A DNA stretch of 31,930 nucleotides from the NCBI GenBank assembly GCA_036259875.1, contig DATAAZ010000019.1, positions 1-31,930 of the forward strand, given 5' to 3'. The notes beneath the pieces are model-generated. The model was not told the origin of the DNA. It saw only the letters and a list, made by a program, of their open reading frames with translations, and ran no database searches. The DNA comes from DATAAZ01 sp036259875. GTDB lineage: Bacteria > Actinomycetota > Thermoleophilia > Gaiellales > Gaiellaceae. Both the position numbers and the translations under genes were made by a program. Numbering within the stretch: position 1 is the stretch's first letter; every line of letters starts with the position of its first letter. Below are positions 7,978-16,032 of the stretch, piece after piece.

Positions 7978-9323
7978 GCCGGGTTCTCAACCCAGCGACC
8001 GAGGAGACGATCGCCGAGCTTCCCGAGGCGAGCGCCGAGGAGGCGGACGCCGCCGTCGCGCGTGCGAAGGAAGCGCTGCCGGCCTGGCGCGCCGTCGCCC
8101 CGGCCGACCGTGCGCGATTGCTCCGCACCGTGGCGGCGCTCGTCGAGGAGCACGCGGAGGAGCTCGCGCTCCTCGAGACGCGAAACGTCGGCAAGCCGAT
8201 CTCCGACGCGCGGGCGGAGGCGGCCATGGTGGCGGAGGTGTTCCACTTCTACGCGGGGGCCGTCGACAAGCATCACGGCGAGACGATTCCCGTTCCGGGC
8301 GGGATCGACATGACGTTCCGCGAGCCGCTCGGCGTCGTGGGGCTCATCACCCCCTGGAATTTCCCGATGGCAATCGCGAGCTGGAAGCTCGGCCCCGCGC
8401 TCGCGTGCGGAAACACGGTCGTCCTGAAGCCCGCCGAGCTGACGCCGCTCTCGACGCTGCGCCTCGGCGAACTCGCCCGCGAGGCGGGGATTCCAGACGG
8501 CGTTCTGAACGTCGTCGCGGGATCCGGTCGAGTCGTTGGCCAGCGGCTCGTCGAGCACCCCGACGTCGCGAAGATCGGCTTCACGGGCTCCACAGAAGTC
8601 GGTCGCAGCGTCATGCAGGGCGCCGCCGGATCGATCAAGCGCGTCACGCTCGAGCTCGGCGGGAAATCGGCGAACGTCGTCTTCGCCGACGCGGATCTCG
8701 ACAAGGCGGCCGCCGCGGCTCCGTACGCCGTCTTCGGGAACGCGGGGCAGGACTGCTGCGCCCGCTCGCGCATCCTCGTCGAGCGTTCCGTCTACGACCG
8801 CTTCCTGGAGAGGCTCGTCAGCGCGACGGGCGATGTCAAAGTCGGCAATCCGGAAGACGCGGAAACCGAGATGGGCCCGCTCGTCTCCGCGGAGCATCGC
8901 GAGCGCGTGTCGTCGTACGTCGACGGTAATGTTGTCTTCCGTGGAAACGTACCCGAAGGGCCCGGCTATTGGTTCCCGTGCACGCTCGTCGAGGCGAGGA
9001 ACGAGGATCGTGTCGCGCGCGAGGAGGTTTTCGGCCCGGTCGCCGCCGTGATCCCGTTCGCCGACGAGGACGACGCGGTCAGGATCGCCAACGACACCCC
9101 CTACGGGCTCTCGGGGTCGATCTGGACCGAAAACGGGGCGCGCGCGCTACGTGTTGCGCGCGTGCTCGAAACCGGCGTCCTCTCCGTCAACTCGAATACG
9201 TCCGTCCGCGTCCAGACGCCCTTCGGCGGCTTCAAACAGTCGGGCTTCGGGCGGGAGCTCGGGCTCCACGCGCTCGACGGCTACTCCGAGGTAAAGAACG
9301 TCTACGTCGCGACCGGCGCCTGA
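7974..9323 (+). CDS. NAD(P)+-dependent aldehyde dehydrogenase
   Basis: A 449-residue ALDH superfamily enzyme expected to oxidise the gamma-glutamyl-aminoaldehyde (or a related aldehyde) to the acid. Active-site residues are all present: Asn129 in TPWNFP, Glu227 in LELGGKS, and Cys261 in NAGQDCCARSRI. Cofactor segments VVLKPAELTPLS and FTGSTEVG are intact. It starts at TTG 7974, overlapping the TGA of the hydrolase gene (TTGA). No other early in-frame start would keep the N-terminal RVLNPATEE. It is some 30-40 residues shorter than the usual 480, with a slightly trimmed N-terminus and middle, but no key region is missing. Its stop overlaps the next start (TGATG). Confidence 0.92.
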   Translation: MSRVLNPATEETIAELPEASAEEADAAVARAKEALPAWRAVAPADRARLLRTVAALVEEHAEELALLETRNVGKPISDARAEAAMVAEVFHFYAGAVDKHHGETIPVPGGIDMTFREPLGVVGLITPWNFPMAIASWKLGPALACGNTVVLKPAELTPLSTLRLGELAREAGIPDGVLNVVAGSGRVVGQRLVEHPDVAKIGFTGSTEVGRSVMQGAAGSIKRVTLELGGKSANVVFADADLDKAAAAAPYAVFGNAGQDCCARSRILVERSVYDRFLERLVSATGDVKVGNPEDAETEMGPLVSAEHRERVSSYVDGNVVFRGNVPEGPGYWFPCTLVEARNEDRVAREEVFGPVAAVIPFADEDDAVRIANDTPYGLSGSIWTENGARALRVARVLETGVLSVNSNTSVRVQTPFGGFKQSGFGRELGLHALDGYSEVKNVYVATGA

Positions 9324-10090
9324 TGGGTCGGCTCGACGGAAAGGTCGTCGTCATCACGGGCGCCGCGAGCGGAATCGGGCGCGAGGCGGCACTCCTCTTC
9401 TCCGAGGAGGGCGCGCGCGTGTGCGTCGCCGACGTGACGGACGAGGAGGGCGAGCGCACGGCGTCGGACTGCCGCGACGCGTTCTTCTTCCGCGCCGACG
9501 TGACGAGCCCGGAGAGCGTCGAGGCGATGTACCGGGAGACCGCGGAGCGCTACGGCGGGATCGACGTCCTCTACAACAACGCCGGGATCATGCCGCCGGA
9601 CGACGCCTCGATCCTCGAGACCGAGCCGGACGCGTGGCAGCGCGTTCAGGACGTCAACACGAAAGGCGTCTACCTTTGCTGCAAGTACGGGATTCCGCAC
9701 CTCCTCGAGCGCGGCGGCGGCTCCGTCGTCAACGTCGCGTCGTTCGTCGCGCTCATGGGCGCGGCCACGTCGCAGATCTCGTACACGGCCTCGAAAGGCG
9801 CCGTGCTCTCGATGAGCCGGGAGCTCGCCGTCGAGTTCGCTCGCCGCGGCGTGCGCGTGAACGCGCTCTCCCCCGGGCCGGTCGAGACGCCGCTCCTCAT
9901 GCGGCTCTTCAGCGATGACCCGGAGGCCTACGAGCGCCGGCGCGTTCACCTTCCGATGGGCCGCCTGGCGCGAGCCCGCGAGATCGCGCACGGCGCGCTC
10001 TTCCTCGCGAGCGACGACTCGTCGTACGTGACGGGCGCCACCTTCCTCGTCGACGGCGGGATCACCGCCGCCTACGTCACCCCGCTCTAG
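9323..10090 (+). CDS. Short-chain dehydrogenase/reductase
   Basis: A 255-residue classical SDR. It has the TGAASGIG nucleotide-binding motif (12-19), NNAG (85-88), and the catalytic Ser140, Tyr154 and Lys158 (YTASK). Asp37 after the second strand (VCVADV) suggests NAD(H) preference. The ATG overlaps the TGA of the aldehyde dehydrogenase gene by one base (TGATG), so the two are translationally coupled. Its step is unclear: the glutamylation pathway needs no SDR, so it may oxidise a hydroxy-acid product or act on a hydroxyl group of the amine. It converges with the gene ending at 10100. Confidence 0.9.
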   Translation: MGRLDGKVVVITGAASGIGREAALLFSEEGARVCVADVTDEEGERTASDCRDAFFFRADVTSPESVEAMYRETAERYGGIDVLYNNAGIMPPDDASILETEPDAWQRVQDVNTKGVYLCCKYGIPHLLERGGGSVVNVASFVALMGAATSQISYTASKGAVLSMSRELAVEFARRGVRVNALSPGPVETPLLMRLFSDDPEAYERRRVHLPMGRLARAREIAHGALFLASDDSSYVTGATFLVDGGITAAYVTPL

Positions 10091-10099
10091 ATCCGTCCG

Positions 10100-10636
10100 C
10101 TACGCGGCCGCGCCCGCGACTGCGAGCACAGGCGGGAACCGCTCGAGGACCCAGTCCGAGTCGAGCGGCCGCTTCCGGTACGGCTCCCCGTTGACGAGCG
10201 CGAAGTCGCGCGTTCGCGGATCCATGGGGAGCCGCGCCTCGGCCGGGTAATAGCGGTTGTGGCGCTCGATGAGCTCGTTCACGGCGGTGAAGTTCCACCG
10301 CGCAGCGACGGCGCGCCAGCGCCGTGCGAACGCGGGTGCGTCGCGACCGGCGGCGCGGGCGAGGTCGAGCCACGCGACCTCGAGCGCGCGCTCGTGGGCC
10401 TGCGTCTCCTCCGCGATCTCGCGTAGCCGGACCATGTAGGGGAGCGGCCCGCCCAGCGAGGCGACGTAGCCCTCCGGCGAACGGCCGAATGGATGCGCGC
10501 GCGGACGAACGCGACGGTCTCTGAACGGCGCCCCCGCGAGTTCGCGCTCGAGAATCTCGCGTTCGCGGCGCTCCCGGGCGTTCTCGCCGCGGACGCCCCA
10601 CTGGCCGAGGATCTTCCGCCGCTCCCACTCGTGCAT
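10100..10636 (-). CDS. Hypothetical helical protein
   Basis: A 178-residue protein without a recognised domain. It is rich in Arg, Glu and Ala, with long predicted helices in the middle and a conserved-looking C-terminus (RHNRYYPAEARLPMDPRTRD, then VNGEPYRKRPLDSDWVLERF). The ATG at 10636 was chosen because CACAAT lies 6 nt upstream, the leaderless spacing seen elsewhere in this window. An upstream in-frame ATG at 10738 would overlap the divergent FAD oxidase gene. No signal peptide or membrane helix. It is divergent from that oxidase with a 51-bp gap and converges with the SDR. Confidence 0.65.
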   Translation of the reverse strand: MHEWERRKILGQWGVRGENARERREREILERELAGAPFRDRRVRPRAHPFGRSPEGYVASLGGPLPYMVRLREIAEETQAHERALEVAWLDLARAAGRDAPAFARRWRAVAARWNFTAVNELIERHNRYYPAEARLPMDPRTRDFALVNGEPYRKRPLDSDWVLERFPPVLAVAGAAA

Positions 10637-10642
10637 ACGGCC

Positions 10643-10648
10643 ATTGTG
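10643..10648 (-). promoter_or_regulatory. Candidate -10 box CACAAT (leaderless spacing)
   Basis: On the minus strand CACAAT ends 6 nt before the ATG at 10636. It differs from TANNNT only in the first base and has no ribosome site after it. Confidence 0.3.
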
Positions 10649-10687
10649 CCGCGCCCACGGCCGCGAGCGGTCGGCGAAGATGGCGGT

Positions 10688-11929
10688 GTGCGCGTCGCGG
10701 TCGTGGGCGGGGGCATCATCGGGCTTGCGTGCGCGCACGCGCTCGTGCGCGGCGGCGCCGACGTCGTCGTACTCGAGCGCGCGCGGTGCGGGGAGGGCTG
10801 CTCCTTCGGGAACACCGGCTGGATCTGCCCCGCCCTCTCGGCGCCGCTCCCGGCCCCGCGCGTCATGGGCCGCGCGCTCGTCGGGATGCTCGGCCGGGAC
10901 AGCCCGCTTCTCGTCCAGCCGCGCCTCGACGCCTCGTTCGTCCGCTGGTCATGGGAGTTCTGGCGCGCTTGCTCGCCCGAGCGCTATCGGGCCGGGCTCG
11001 AGGCGACCGTCGCGCTCGCGCGTACCGCGTTCGACCTCTTCGACGAACTTCGCGACGCCGGCGTCGAGTTCGCGATCCACGAGACAGGAATGGTCGTCGC
11101 GGCGCGCACGCAAGCAGGCATCGAGGAGTACGTGGCCATGATCGAAGGTGCCCGCGGCGCGGGGTACGAAGGCCCGGCCGAGGTTCTCTCCGGCGACGAG
11201 CTTCGAGCCCGCGAGCCCGCGCTCGCCGCCGAGATTGCCGGCGGCCTCTTCGTCGCCGCCGAGCGCTACGTCCGCTCCGAGGAGTTGACCGCCGCGCTGG
11301 CGCGCCGGCTCCGCGCGGACGGAGTCGACGTTCGCGAGGGCGCCGACGTTGCCGAGCTCGCCCGCCGGAATGGCCGCTGGCAGATCGCGGGCAGCGATAC
11401 ATCCCTCAACGCCGACCGGGTCGTCCTCGCAGCGGGAGCATGGTCGGGCCCGCTCCTCGCAAAGCTCGGCATCCGCATCCCGTTCGAGGCCGCCAAGGGT
11501 TACAGCGTCACGGCGAGCGGGGCCGGCATCGCACCGAGCCACGCGCTCTACCTCGCGGAGGCGAAGGTCGGTGCGAGCCCATTCGGCGACCGCGTCCGCC
11601 TGGCCGGCATCTTCGACCTGACCGGCATCGACTCGTCGCTCCGCCGACGGCGGATCGGCGCGATCGTCCGTTCGTCGGTTCCGTACTTCCACGACTGGCG
11701 ACCCGAGCGGATCGAGCTGCAGTGGGCCGGGCTGCGGCCGTACCCCGCGGACGGGCTTCCGATCATCGGCCCCGTTCCGGGCCACGAAGGCCTCTACGCG
11801 GCCACGGGGCACGGCCGGCTCGGCATCACCCTCGCCCCGGCCACGGCCGCGGCGATCCGAGCGATGATCCTCGAAGGCCGCATCCCGAACGAGGCACGGC
11901 CGTTCGCAATCGACCGCCTCCTCCGGTGA
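10688..11929 (+). CDS. DAO-family FAD-dependent amine/amino acid oxidoreductase (DadA/PuuB-like)
   Basis: A 413-residue flavoprotein with an N-terminal Rossmann motif (VAVVGGGIIGLACAHAL, glycines 7-12) and the FAD ribityl segment EGCSFGNTGWICP near residue 40. The substrate domain ends with a second FAD contact, WAGLRPYPADGLPIIGPVPG, and ATGHGRLGITLAPAT. The GTG at 10688 places the Rossmann strand immediately at the N-terminus, as in the family. The upstream in-frame extension is Arg/Pro-rich and overlaps the divergent gene, so it was not used. Length matches DadA (432) and PuuB (426). In context it is the best candidate for oxidising the gamma-glutamylated amine to its aldehyde. A D-amino acid dehydrogenase role is the main alternative. 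Confidence 0.87.
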   Translation: MRVAVVGGGIIGLACAHALVRGGADVVVLERARCGEGCSFGNTGWICPALSAPLPAPRVMGRALVGMLGRDSPLLVQPRLDASFVRWSWEFWRACSPERYRAGLEATVALARTAFDLFDELRDAGVEFAIHETGMVVAARTQAGIEEYVAMIEGARGAGYEGPAEVLSGDELRAREPALAAEIAGGLFVAAERYVRSEELTAALARRLRADGVDVREGADVAELARRNGRWQIAGSDTSLNADRVVLAAGAWSGPLLAKLGIRIPFEAAKGYSVTASGAGIAPSHALYLAEAKVGASPFGDRVRLAGIFDLTGIDSSLRRRRIGAIVRSSVPYFHDWRPERIELQWAGLRPYPADGLPIIGPVPGHEGLYAATGHGRLGITLAPATAAAIRAMILEGRIPNEARPFAIDRLLR

Positions 11930-11941
11930 GGGCTCCTCGGT

Positions 11942-12715
11942 TCAAGCGATTGCGACCAGGCAGTGGACGGTGTTCTCGAGCCGATAGCTGCCGTCGCTCA
12001 GCCGGAACTGCTCGAGCGTCCGCGCCAAGGCGTCTCGCACCGCCTCCTCGCCCGCCGCTTCGATCGCGAGCGTCGAGGGCCCCGGCGACATCCACCCCCG
12101 CAGTGCCGTGTCCCGGTCCGCGTACCGCCACGTCCAGTCGAGGTCGACCACTCGCTCGGCGTGAAGGCCGACCGCACCGGCGAGCCGTTCGAGCTCGACG
12201 GGTTCGATGAACGGGTCGATTTCGGCGGGGAGCGGCGGCAGCAGGGGCTCGAGGGCAGCGAGATACGCCGTCGACTCGACATGATCCGGCGACGCCCACG
12301 AGATCACCGCAATTCGCCCCCCGGGTCGCGCGACCCGCGCGGCCTCGCGGAGCGTTGCCTCTTGGTCAGAGGCGAAGAAGAACGTGTTGACGAACGAAAC
12401 GGCGTCGAAGACGTCGTCGGGCCACGGCAACGAGATCATGTCCCCGAGGCGAAAGTCGCCGTCCGGGACGCGCTCCCGCGCGATCTCGAGCAGACCCGGC
12501 GAAGCGTCGAGGCCGCTTACCTGGGCTCCCCGATCCGCGGCGATCGCGCATGCCAGCCCCGATCCGCAGCCGACGTCGAGGAGTCGTGTGTTCCGATCAA
12601 CGGCAAGAGCGTCGAGCACCTCCTCGAAGAGCGGGCGCGAGCCCTCGTCCTCCACGTCGGCCCAGTCGCGGGCGCGGGCGCCCCAGAGATCGATCTGCTG
12701 CTCGGTCAGACTCAT
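11942..12715 (-). CDS. Class I SAM-dependent methyltransferase
   Basis: A 257-residue soluble methyltransferase of the UbiE/Methyltransf_11 type. Motif I is LLDVGCGSG (45-53). The acidic residue ending strand 2 is in VSGLDASPG, and a motif II/III region follows (LPWPDDVFDAVSFVNTFFF). The start ATG at 12715 has a clear GGAGGT ribosome site 7-8 nt upstream. The acceptor substrate is not predictable. It is divergent from the LuxR-type regulator (105 bp apart), a common arrangement for a regulator and its target, and it converges with the FAD oxidase (12-bp gap). Confidence 0.88.
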   Translation of the reverse strand: MSLTEQQIDLWGARARDWADVEDEGSRPLFEEVLDALAVDRNTRLLDVGCGSGLACAIAADRGAQVSGLDASPGLLEIARERVPDGDFRLGDMISLPWPDDVFDAVSFVNTFFFASDQEATLREAARVARPGGRIAVISWASPDHVESTAYLAALEPLLPPLPAEIDPFIEPVELERLAGAVGLHAERVVDLDWTWRYADRDTALRGWMSPGPSTLAIEAAGEEAVRDALARTLEQFRLSDGSYRLENTVHCLVAIA

Positions 12716-12820
12716 CGCGCACCTCCGTAACGGGTTTCCGCCGCCATCGTCGAAGGCGTGCACGACCGTCGCGTCGGGCGATCGCCCTATTTCGCGTCCG
12801 ATTTGCCACGATGGGCGCCC

Positions 12821-14476
12821 GTGACTCAGACAAAGGAGCTCGATCGGGCGGCCGCCGGCGAGGAGGCGCTCCGACGCTGTGAGTGGGGAGCGGCGCAGGC
12901 CGCGTTCGAGGACGCGCTCGCGGACGACCCGAACGACCCGCGCGCCCTGGACGGGCTCGCCATGGCGGTCTTCTGGCTCGGCGACCTCGAGGCGCCGAGG
13001 GGCCTCCGCGAGCGCGCTTACGTGGAGCACCGGCGCCGGGGCGACGCCCGTCGCGCCGCGGCCGCCGCCGTGTTCGTGTCCGGCGAGTACCGCATCTCCG
13101 GCGACAACGCCGCCGCGGCGCGCGGCTGGCTCGCCCGGGCGGAGCGTTGCCTCGAAGGCGTGCCGGCCTGCCCGGAACGCGGGGCGATCGAGCTCGAGCG
13201 GGCAAAGATGGTCGACGACGTCGACCAGGCAGAATGGCACGCGCGCCGCGCCCTCGAGCTCGCGCGCGAGCTGGGCGACCCCGATCTCGAGATCACCGCG
13301 CTCGCGCAGCTCGGCGTCCGGCGCGTGTCGAGCGGGCGCTGGGAAGAGGGGATGGCGCTGCTCGACGAGGCGATGGCGGCTGCGATGGGCGGTGAGGCGA
13401 GCGACGCGCTCGCGATCTGCGACACGTGCTGCCAGACGCTCGCCGCCTGCGACCAGATCGCCGACCTGAGGCGTGCCTCGGACTGGTGCCGAGTCGTCGT
13501 CGAGTTCACGGAGCGTCGGCGCTTCACGCCCGTGCGCGCGTGGTGTCGGGCGATCTTCGCCGGCGTCCTCACCGCGACCGGCGACTGGGCCCGCGCCGAC
13601 AGCGAGCTCCTCGAGTCGCTGCGGATCTACCGGACCGTCGGCGGCATCGGCAGTCGCGTGATGACGCTCGCACGACTCGCCGAGCTCCGGCTACGCCAGG
13701 GTCGGCTCGAGGAGGCCGAGCGTTTTCTCGCCGGCTGCGAGGAGCACCCGCTCGCCGTCGTCGCCGTCGCGCGTGCGCGCCTGGCCCGGGGCGACGTCGG
13801 CGCCGCCGCGGCCATGCTGGAGCGCCGGCTGGCGGCGCTCCCGGACGATGCGCCCGCCCGCGCGCCGCTGCTTCCCACGCTCGTCGACGTCCTCCTCGCG
13901 ACCGACGACATCGAGGCCGCGGGGGTCGCGGCGACGAGCCTCGCCGAGCTCGCGGCACGGCTCCGCCGCGACAACCTGCGCGCGTTCGCCGAGCTCGCTC
14001 TCGCGGACGTCGAGCTCGCGCGCGGCGCGAACGCGCTCGACCATCTTGAGGCCGCGCTTGTGCTCTTCGTACAAATCGGCATGCCGTTCGAGGCGAGCGA
14101 GGTCCGCCTGCGGCTCGCCCGCGTCTTCGCCGCCGAGCGAACGGAGCTGGCCGTCGACGAGGCTCGGCACGCGCTCACAACGTTCGAGCGTCTGGGCGCC
14201 GCCCGAAAGGCAGACGAGGCCGCGGCGCTGCTCCGGTCGCTCGGGCGGCCGGGGCGAACGGCGCCGAGAGCGGGCCAGCAACTGACCCGGCGCGAGCGCG
14301 ACGTGCTCGCGCTGCTGGGAGAGGGCCTCTCGAACGCAGAGATTGCCGAACGGCTCGTCATCAGCCCCAAGACGGCGGGCCACCACGTGGAGCGGATCTT
14401 CCGAAAGCTCGGGCTTCGAAATCGCGGCGAGGCCGCAGCGTACGCCCAGCGGGAGGCGCTCGGGGACGGGCGCTAG
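12821..14476 (+). CDS. TPR-containing LuxR-family transcriptional regulator
   Basis: A 551-residue cytoplasmic regulator. Residues 1 to about 470 are a run of helical TPR-like repeats rich in Ala, Leu and Arg (for example EEALRRCEWGAAQAAFEDAL at the N-terminus). The C-terminus from residue 488 is a LuxR/GerE helix-turn-helix (LTRRERDVLALLGEGLSNAE, then IAERLVISPKTAGHHVERIF). It resembles the C-terminal half of LAL/MalT-type regulators but lacks the N-terminal ATPase, so the TPR domain probably senses a ligand or partner. The start is uncertain: GTG 12821 was chosen because the residues before it do not fit a TPR. ATG 12758 in the same frame is the alternative. Confidence 0.86.
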   Translation: MTQTKELDRAAAGEEALRRCEWGAAQAAFEDALADDPNDPRALDGLAMAVFWLGDLEAPRGLRERAYVEHRRRGDARRAAAAAVFVSGEYRISGDNAAAARGWLARAERCLEGVPACPERGAIELERAKMVDDVDQAEWHARRALELARELGDPDLEITALAQLGVRRVSSGRWEEGMALLDEAMAAAMGGEASDALAICDTCCQTLAACDQIADLRRASDWCRVVVEFTERRRFTPVRAWCRAIFAGVLTATGDWARADSELLESLRIYRTVGGIGSRVMTLARLAELRLRQGRLEEAERFLAGCEEHPLAVVAVARARLARGDVGAAAAMLERRLAALPDDAPARAPLLPTLVDVLLATDDIEAAGVAATSLAELAARLRRDNLRAFAELALADVELARGANALDHLEAALVLFVQIGMPFEASEVRLRLARVFAAERTELAVDEARHALTTFERLGAARKADEAAALLRSLGRPGRTAPRAGQQLTRRERDVLALLGEGLSNAEIAERLVISPKTAGHHVERIFRKLGLRNRGEAAAYAQREALGDGR

Positions 14477-14725
14477 CGGGACTCGCGTCCCCGAGCGGCT
14501 CCGCCCGCCCCCCTTTGTGCGCCGTTGCGCCACCGACGGCAACGACCGCCTTCGGACCCGCTCCCGTACTCGCAACGCCCGCGCTCTTCCAGTCGATCAT
14601 CGGTCGCGAGCACGTCCACGTGTTCGAGCGCGGTCGTCCGCTTCGACGACGAGCTGCTGCACCAGGAACGCCGGCGGGCACGAGCGGGCTGTCGAACTGA
14701 GCGCGAGGCTGCAACGATCCAGCTC
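14477..14725. other. Intergenic region with no recognised gene
   Basis: Between the LuxR regulator and the hydrolase gene lie 249 bp. All frames carry short open stretches with no motif I recognise. AACGAT (14713-14718) is 7 nt before the ATG at 14726 and may be a weak -10 box. Confidence 0.5.
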
Positions 14726-15343
14726 ATGACGACGGTTGACGTGGCCACGCCGCACGGAACGGCGAAGGCGCACGTCCACGCTGCCGCCGAACCGCGAGCC
14801 GCCCTTGTCCTCGGTCATGGCGCCGCCGGCGGGGTTGGCTCGCCCGACCTCGTCGCTGTGAGAGACGTCGCGCTCGCGGAGCATATGAACGTCGCGCTGA
14901 TCGAGCAGCCGTACAAAGTCTTGGGGCGCCGCTCCCCAGCGCCGGCGCGTCAGCTGGACGCCTCGTGGACGGCTGTCGTCGACGACCTGCGCGCCCGCGA
15001 ACTGACCGACCTCCCGCTGGTCGCGGGCGGGAGGTCGCTCGGAGCCCGCGTCGCCTGTCGTACGGCGGAAGCGACGCGCGCGGTGGCGGTGCTCTGCCTC
15101 GCGTTTCCCGTGCACCCGCCGGGTCGCCCGGAGGCGAACCGCCTCGACGAGCTCGACGCCGTGACGGTTCCCGTGCTCGTCGTCCAGGGAGACCGAGATC
15201 CGTTCGGGATGCCTCCGCCCGGCGACAGTCGCGCCGTGGTTCCCGTGCCGGGCAACCACAGCTTGAAGACGGACGTCGACGCCGTCGCGAGCGCGGTGCG
15301 AGCGTGGCTCCCGCGCGTCGTCCCCGGGGTGCGCGAATGGTAG
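14726..15343 (+). CDS. Small alpha/beta hydrolase (KANL3/Tex30-like dienelactone hydrolase fold)
   Basis: A 205-residue alpha/beta hydrolase. The oxyanion segment is LVLGHGAAGG (27-36). The nucleophile elbow is GGRSLGA with Ser104, the acid is Asp158 in QGDRDPFG, and the histidine is His178 in PGNHSLK. The short size and the GHGAGG and GGRSMGG-like motifs fit the KANL3/Tex30 branch of small bacterial hydrolases. The ATG at 14726 gives a compact N-terminal strand (MTTVDVATPHGTAKA). No signal peptide. The substrate is unknown; an esterase or thioesterase role is typical of the fold. It stands alone downstream of the LuxR regulator. Confidence 0.82.
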   Translation: MTTVDVATPHGTAKAHVHAAAEPRAALVLGHGAAGGVGSPDLVAVRDVALAEHMNVALIEQPYKVLGRRSPAPARQLDASWTAVVDDLRARELTDLPLVAGGRSLGARVACRTAEATRAVAVLCLAFPVHPPGRPEANRLDELDAVTVPVLVVQGDRDPFGMPPPGDSRAVVPVPGNHSLKTDVDAVASAVRAWLPRVVPGVREW

Positions 15344-15547
15344 AGCGGCCGGAACTAGTTCTCGGGCACGCGTTCTCAGTCGGTTCTTCGCATCCCCGGG
15401 CGCGATCGGCGCCGCGGTCTCGAGACCGCTGTACGCGACCGTGTAGACCCACGCCGACGCGATTGTTCCCAGCTCGCCCGGCGTCTGTTGTCGTTGTGGG
15501 AACGCCAACGGCACCCCACCCCTCGGCCCGCCGCTTACCGTGCCAGT
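15344..15547. other. Intergenic region with no recognised gene
   Basis: About 200 bp between the hydrolase gene and the decayed methyltransferase. A minus-strand reading has a protein-like run (ELGTIASAWVYTVAYSGLET) without a start codon or a match I recognise. It could be a further gene relic or chance. Confidence 0.4.
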
Positions 15548-15845
15548 TGGATCACCAAAGTGGCCCATCCGGAGAGGCTGCGCACGGAACTCGCCGCGGC
15601 CGGGCTGAGGGATGTCGTTGTGGAAACGATCACTGAGACTACGGAGTTCCAGCAGGAAGGCAGCTCTGGGAGTGGATCGTGTGGAGCAACCCAATCGTGG
15701 AAGGGATCTTCGGAGATCTGGGCGTGTCCGGTGGCGAGCGCGTGTTGATCGAGGCGGCGCTGGACAGGCCGGTGCGCGAGCGCGCCGGTGGCAGCGGGTC
15801 GGCGTGCTCACCAACCTGATCAACGTAGGGATCGGGACGAAGTAG
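15548..15845 (+). pseudogene. C-terminal remnant of a SAM-dependent methyltransferase with two -1 frameshifts
   Basis: Three frames in succession give one coherent C-terminal domain. Frame one reads HPERLRTELAAAGLRDVVVE and TITETTEF to about 15657. Frame two reads QLWEWIVWSNPIVEGIFGDL through LIEAALDRPVRERAGG to about 15800. Frame three reads VGVLTNLINVGIGTK and stops at TAG 15843-15845. The final segment resembles the LTNPVNIGIGTK end common in UbiE-type methyltransferases. Restoring one G near 15660 and one G near 15805 joins all three. The SAM-binding N-terminal half is not found upstream, so this is a truncated relic even if the two shifts are sequencing errors. Confidence 0.75.
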
Positions 15846-15849
15846 CCGC

Positions 15850-15884
15850 GCCCGACGCCCGACGCCCGCCGCCCGCCGCCCGCC
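15850..15884 (+). repeat. Five tandem copies of a 7-bp unit GCCCG(A/C)C
   Basis: Five head-to-tail units, two GCCCGAC then three GCCCGCC, lie directly after the methyltransferase relic in non-coding sequence. The rest of 15885-16032 shows no gene. A 36-codon frame from the ATG at 15926 to the TAG at 16034-16036 has no recognisable product. Confidence 0.7.
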
Positions 15885-16032
15885 GCGAGGGTTCCGCTTC
15901 GGGACGAGGTTGCAGCGGGCTCGAGATGAAGAAAGGGAGTGAGCGCGTTGCTCCGGTGCTCGCGGGTCTGGGGAGGAAATCCGCGCGGATCTTCGGCCCC
16001 GGCTCCGTCGATCTTTGCGCCGACGAGGCGTT

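Noticed and set aside
7974..9323. Aldehyde dehydrogenase as a truncated gene
   Set aside because: Although some 30-40 residues shorter than usual, Asn129, Glu227, Cys261 and the C-terminal FGGFKQSGFGRE segment are all present.
14515..14700. Short frame between the LuxR regulator and the alpha/beta hydrolase
   Set aside because: Composition and lack of motif fit chance in GC-rich DNA.
15370..15501. Minus-strand protein-like stretch ELGTIASAWVYTVAYSGLET
   Set aside because: No start codon, no recognised family; kept only as a remark on a possible relic.
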